Source of the DNA: Desulfobacteraceae bacterium
GTDB taxonomy: Bacteria > Desulfobacterota > Desulfobacteria > Desulfobacterales > UBA5616
Assembly: GCA_013791935.1 (NCBI GenBank)
Contig: VMSV01000150.1
Location: 27,429 to 91,428 of the forward strand
Direction: 5' to 3'
Length of the DNA: 64,000 nt
In this document: one piece after another, positions 61,806 through 64,000 of the stretch
Numbering within the stretch: position 1 is the first letter of the stretch
Layout: each line of letters starts with the position of its first letter
Program-made: the position numbers and the translations under genes
The notes under the pieces: generated by a model
The model's database searches: none
What the model was told of the DNA's origin: nothing
Seen by the model: the letters and a program-made list of their open reading frames with translations, nothing else

Positions 61806-61850
61806 GATTTTTTCCCCGTTTGGCTACTGCACTGGCTGTTGAAATGGAAA

Positions 61851-62048
61851 TCAAATGTCTGCATCAGCGGTCATGGTCATTCCAAGATCCTGCACAGCCC
61901 AGTAACAAATCAAATTCCTCGCCTTTACCAACGCACGTTCCTTGGAGACTCCGATAATTTCTTCCGACGTAATCGATAACCGCTTGGAAACCCCGGAAAG
62001 GATAGCCCCGAGGATTATCCCTCTGGTAGCCAGGCGTCCCCATGTCAT
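61851..62048 (-). pseudogene. REP-associated tyrosine transposase (RAYT), C-terminal remnant
   Basis: About 65 codons. 'ILSGVSKRLSITSEEIIGVS', then 'ALVKARNLICYWAVQDLGMT', match the DnaA-like C-terminal domain found in Y1/RAYT transposases (family pattern: aR.l..ywAv.eLGms.t). The frame breaks off after 'MTADADI' before the end of the domain. The catalytic HUH and Tyr parts are missing. It overlaps the 3' end region of the acyltransferase gene. Confidence 0.6.
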
Positions 62049-62049
62049 C

Positions 62050-63465
62050 TTAACCCTTCGGCAGCCAATGTACGATTGAATTCGCATAATAAGCCAGCAT
62101 GTCACGCTCTTGTTCAACGGGTGTGTAACGCCCGTCGGTTTCTATTACCAGTCTTCTCAATGCCAGCATATTTAATGCGTTTATAATGATTTCAACGCGA
62201 CTGCCGGCAGTAAAATACAGCGGCGCGCCTTGCAAGCGAAGAGTCTCAATGAGTTGATTGGTTTGCGATTCAACTTCAGCAGCACTTAAGCCCTTCCGAT
62301 CGCCATCGTTAATGACAGTGGACACCAGGGATATCGGCAAAATTGGAATCAGCTTTTTTATGGCTGTCATAAGCTGATCGGCAAGTTTAGCAACCTCTTG
62401 GAATCTGATGTTGTGTTCCATTCCGCTAAAATCGATTTTCGAATCTTGGCAGTATTTCCGCATAGAGATTGGTGGGCCAAAGTTGACACAGGCATACCCG
62501 AAACGCTGCCAGCGGCTCATTACCATCAAAAACAGACTGCGCCGGATAAAGCGCAGAGTTGTCATAATGACAAACCATTTATTGCGTTTAGGTGCTTCAG
62601 AATCCAGCGCGCGCAACTGGCTGCGATCCTCAATCGTTCGATCGTAATTGATCCCGACTGGAATAAAGATGATGTCTCGATCCGATTCCGGCTTATAATT
62701 GCGCAGCATATAGTCTAATACGCCTAATTTTGGTTTTTGCAGGCAACCATCGCGAGTCAACCCACCTTCCGGGAAAACCGCCTGGCAAACCCCTTCTTTC
62801 GTAGCCATGCAGATATAACGTTCCAGTACCCGCCTATATAAGGCATTACCGGATTTGCGACGGACAAAGTAGGCGCCCATAGCTCTAATCAAGGTCCGCA
62901 AAGGCCAGATTTTAGCCCACTCACCGACGGCATACGAAAGCGTCGTCTTTTCCGCTGCTAAAAATGACACCAACAGATAATCCATGTTGCTGCGATGGTT
63001 CATTAGAAAAACAACCGAAGCATCAGCATCAATGTTTTTAAATGCTTCATCTTCGCTAAAACCAATGTTCACGCTATATAGCAGTTTGGTAATTTTTTTG
63101 GATAACCAGTAGCCAAAGCGAAAATACAGATAAGCATTGAAGGAAGGGACAATTTCTTTAGCGTAGACAATAACTTCAGACTGGACAATCTCCCTGGGGC
63201 AATCTCGTTCAACCGCCTCTTGTCGAATCGCTTCGATAATTTTAGGGTCATATACGAGACGGTCAATCAATACCTGACGCTTGGTTATCTGAAATGGCTT
63301 AATCTGTATATCCAGGCGCGTACTGATTTCATCGATTACCCGATTAATCCGACGCCGCAAAAACCAGCGGGTGCTTGGAATTAACACGCGATCTAAAACG
63401 GCCCAGATGGCTATTGCCAGAAGCAAAACAAACAGCCATATCGCAATGGTTATCTGACCACTCAT
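62050..63465 (-). CDS. PlsB-like glycerol-3-phosphate acyltransferase family protein
   Basis: 471 residues from the ATG at 63465; the tracked start has no ribosome-binding site. N-terminal membrane segment 'ITIAIWLFVLLLAIAIWAVL'. Acyltransferase blocks: I 'FLMNHRSNMDYLLVSFLA' (H-x4-D), II 'GAYFVRRKSGNALYRRVLERY', III 'AVFPEGGLTRDG', IV 'IIFIPVGINYDR'. These match the long PlsB branch, which acylates glycerol-3-phosphate at sn-1. It is shorter than E. coli PlsB (about 800). Codon use and surroundings suggest an accessory segment. Confidence 0.85.
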   Translation of the reverse strand: MSGQITIAIWLFVLLLAIAIWAVLDRVLIPSTRWFLRRRINRVIDEISTRLDIQIKPFQITKRQVLIDRLVYDPKIIEAIRQEAVERDCPREIVQSEVIVYAKEIVPSFNAYLYFRFGYWLSKKITKLLYSVNIGFSEDEAFKNIDADASVVFLMNHRSNMDYLLVSFLAAEKTTLSYAVGEWAKIWPLRTLIRAMGAYFVRRKSGNALYRRVLERYICMATKEGVCQAVFPEGGLTRDGCLQKPKLGVLDYMLRNYKPESDRDIIFIPVGINYDRTIEDRSQLRALDSEAPKRNKWFVIMTTLRFIRRSLFLMVMSRWQRFGYACVNFGPPISMRKYCQDSKIDFSGMEHNIRFQEVAKLADQLMTAIKKLIPILPISLVSTVINDGDRKGLSAAEVESQTNQLIETLRLQGAPLYFTAGSRVEIIINALNMLALRRLVIETDGRYTPVEQERDMLAYYANSIVHWLPKG

Positions 63466-63783
63466 AGATTTTCTCTCATAGTTACATGCCGCAGAAATGG
63501 TTTGGAAATGTTTCGGTTTGCAATGAAAGAAGATTATTCCAGTATGCAAGCATGACCTATATAACCACAATTCTGGACCTCTTGCAACCTTATATTGTCA
63601 TAAGAATCCAGGTAGATAGTAGTTCTCAGGATGAACAGGTAAAATATCTTTCCGTTTTGATAAATCATTCCTCGCATATGTTTTGGTGGCAATCCTATTC
63701 CAATGTGGTTGCAATCGACTTTAGGGGAGATATCAGCCCCAATCCAATTGCCATCACGGGGCAATGTTCAAGAAGGTCGTGAC
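63466..63783. other. Intergenic region
   Basis: About 320 bases. The track ORFs here (63486-63782 plus, 63534-63764 minus) mirror each other and show no family features or ribosome-binding sites, so I report none. The promoter of the acyltransferase gene should lie at its left end. Confidence 0.4.
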
Positions 63784-64000
63784 ATGACATCAAACCTTGA
63801 AACAGTGAATAATGTTGGCAATTCACAGTTTCAAGGTTTGGCCCCGATCCCTTTCACCCTTCGCCATACCCTGGCTTCCCATTCAAATAACAACAACGTG
63901 GATATCCTGGTCATCCAGAGTATCCTGGGCCATGCTTCCACCCGAAGCACGGAACCCTATATCCATCCGTCCATGGATAGAATCCGAAAGGCCATGGAAA
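63784..64000 (+). pseudogene. Tyrosine recombinase C-terminal part (runs off window; 5' end replaced by REP-like hairpin)
   Basis: An open frame runs from an ATG at 63784 to the window edge. From about 63847 it reads as the catalytic C-terminus of a phage/integron-type tyrosine recombinase: 'PFTLRHTLASH' (Arg and following His), 'VQSILGHAST' (His) and 'STEPYIHPS' (nucleophile Tyr). The upstream about 20 codons are encoded by the hairpin repeat, not by recombinase sequence, so the N-terminal domain is lost here. The 3' end lies outside. Probably a remnant. Confidence 0.7.
63791..63840. repeat. 50-nt REP-like hairpin
   Basis: CAAACCTTGAAAC-A-GTGAAT, a 10-base loop, then ATTCAC-A-GTTTCAAGGTTTG: two 20-base arms fully complementary except for one A-A mismatch. 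It is followed by GCCCCGATCCC. The form resembles REP elements mobilised by RAYT transposases, of which a remnant lies about 1.8 kb away. Confidence 0.75.

Larger units (their letters stand above)
61448..62049. other. Intergenic region with gene remnants
   Basis: About 600 bases without an intact gene. 61448-61700 is AT-rich with nothing recognised. The right part holds a KdsD-like N-terminal fragment (+) and the C-terminal remnant of a RAYT-type transposase (-), both listed separately. Confidence 0.6.

Noticed and set aside
1-64000. CRISPR arrays, rRNA genes, complete insertion sequences
   Set aside because: No regularly spaced direct repeats, rRNA motifs or intact transposase with terminal repeats were found on reading.

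Overview
The window looks like chromosome from a strictly anaerobic, Gram-negative bacterium, most likely a Desulfobacterota relative of the sulfate reducers (Desulfobacterales type). This is inferred from gene content, because no dsr/apr genes are present. Supporting content: a four-subunit 2-oxoacid:ferredoxin oxidoreductase, many ferredoxin-fused flavoproteins, a DUF3786 protein, an F420-hydrogenase-beta-like iron-sulfur protein, outer-membrane and RND efflux genes, and an ArsS gene that appears to carry an in-frame UGA (selenocysteine).

Layout. 1-3.9 kb: housekeeping genes (adk C-terminus, rpsU, folC, tRNA-Arg(CCG)) and a chemoreceptor with a periplasmic zinc-binding CZB domain. 4.0-15.4 kb: a long minus-strand redox run of an F420-hydrogenase-beta-like protein, an OYE-family flavoprotein, four nitroreductases (two ferredoxin-fused), a multi-cluster Fe-S protein, aldo/keto reductase, SDR, VOC, DUF3795 and RNase H-like genes. 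It is headed by a TetR gene with two near-identical operator-like sites. 15.5-19.9 kb: ilvE divergent from porCDAB-type genes, which fits branched-chain amino acid/2-oxoacid exchange. 20-21 kb: a beta-barrel outer-membrane protein.

21.3-33.3 kb: the most novel-looking part, a nine-gene plus-strand operon of exported proteins. Three large paralogues share an N-terminal module (YYLP motif, GG..H.LV, GKAP) and a C-terminal module (DPxFxxRE, WS..G, APP). Three further secreted proteins precede them. A PA2779-like membrane protein, a PA2778-like C39-type cysteine peptidase and a TPR lipoprotein close the operon. I read it as an undescribed envelope or surface-assembly system.

33.4-37.0 kb: a minus-strand arsenosugar operon (FAD disulfide reductase, CMD/peroxidase-like protein, ArsS, TVP38-like membrane protein). 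The ORF track ends ArsS at a UGA that sits where the family has a conserved Cys. A hairpin compatible with a bacterial SECIS follows. 37.4-40.7 kb: secreted/lipoprotein genes, one DUF2330-like, then a UPF0175 antitoxin with a truncated PIN toxin. 40.7-50.2 kb: two alpha/beta hydrolases, an SDR, an SbcD/YhaN-like nuclease-ATPase pair, a small ferredoxin and a YbiT-like ABC-F ATPase. 50.3-57.0 kb: a Cus-type copper/silver efflux locus. 57-58.2 kb: a second copy of the winged-helix/Fe-S protein family seen at 9.4 kb.

58.3-64 kb is accessory and mosaic. Two AT-rich genes are each followed by an attC-like site (integron-cassette arrangement). Then come hflX, remnants of a KdsD-like gene and of a REP-associated transposase, a PlsB-like acyltransferase, a 50-nt REP-like hairpin, and the C-terminus of a tyrosine recombinase running off the right edge.
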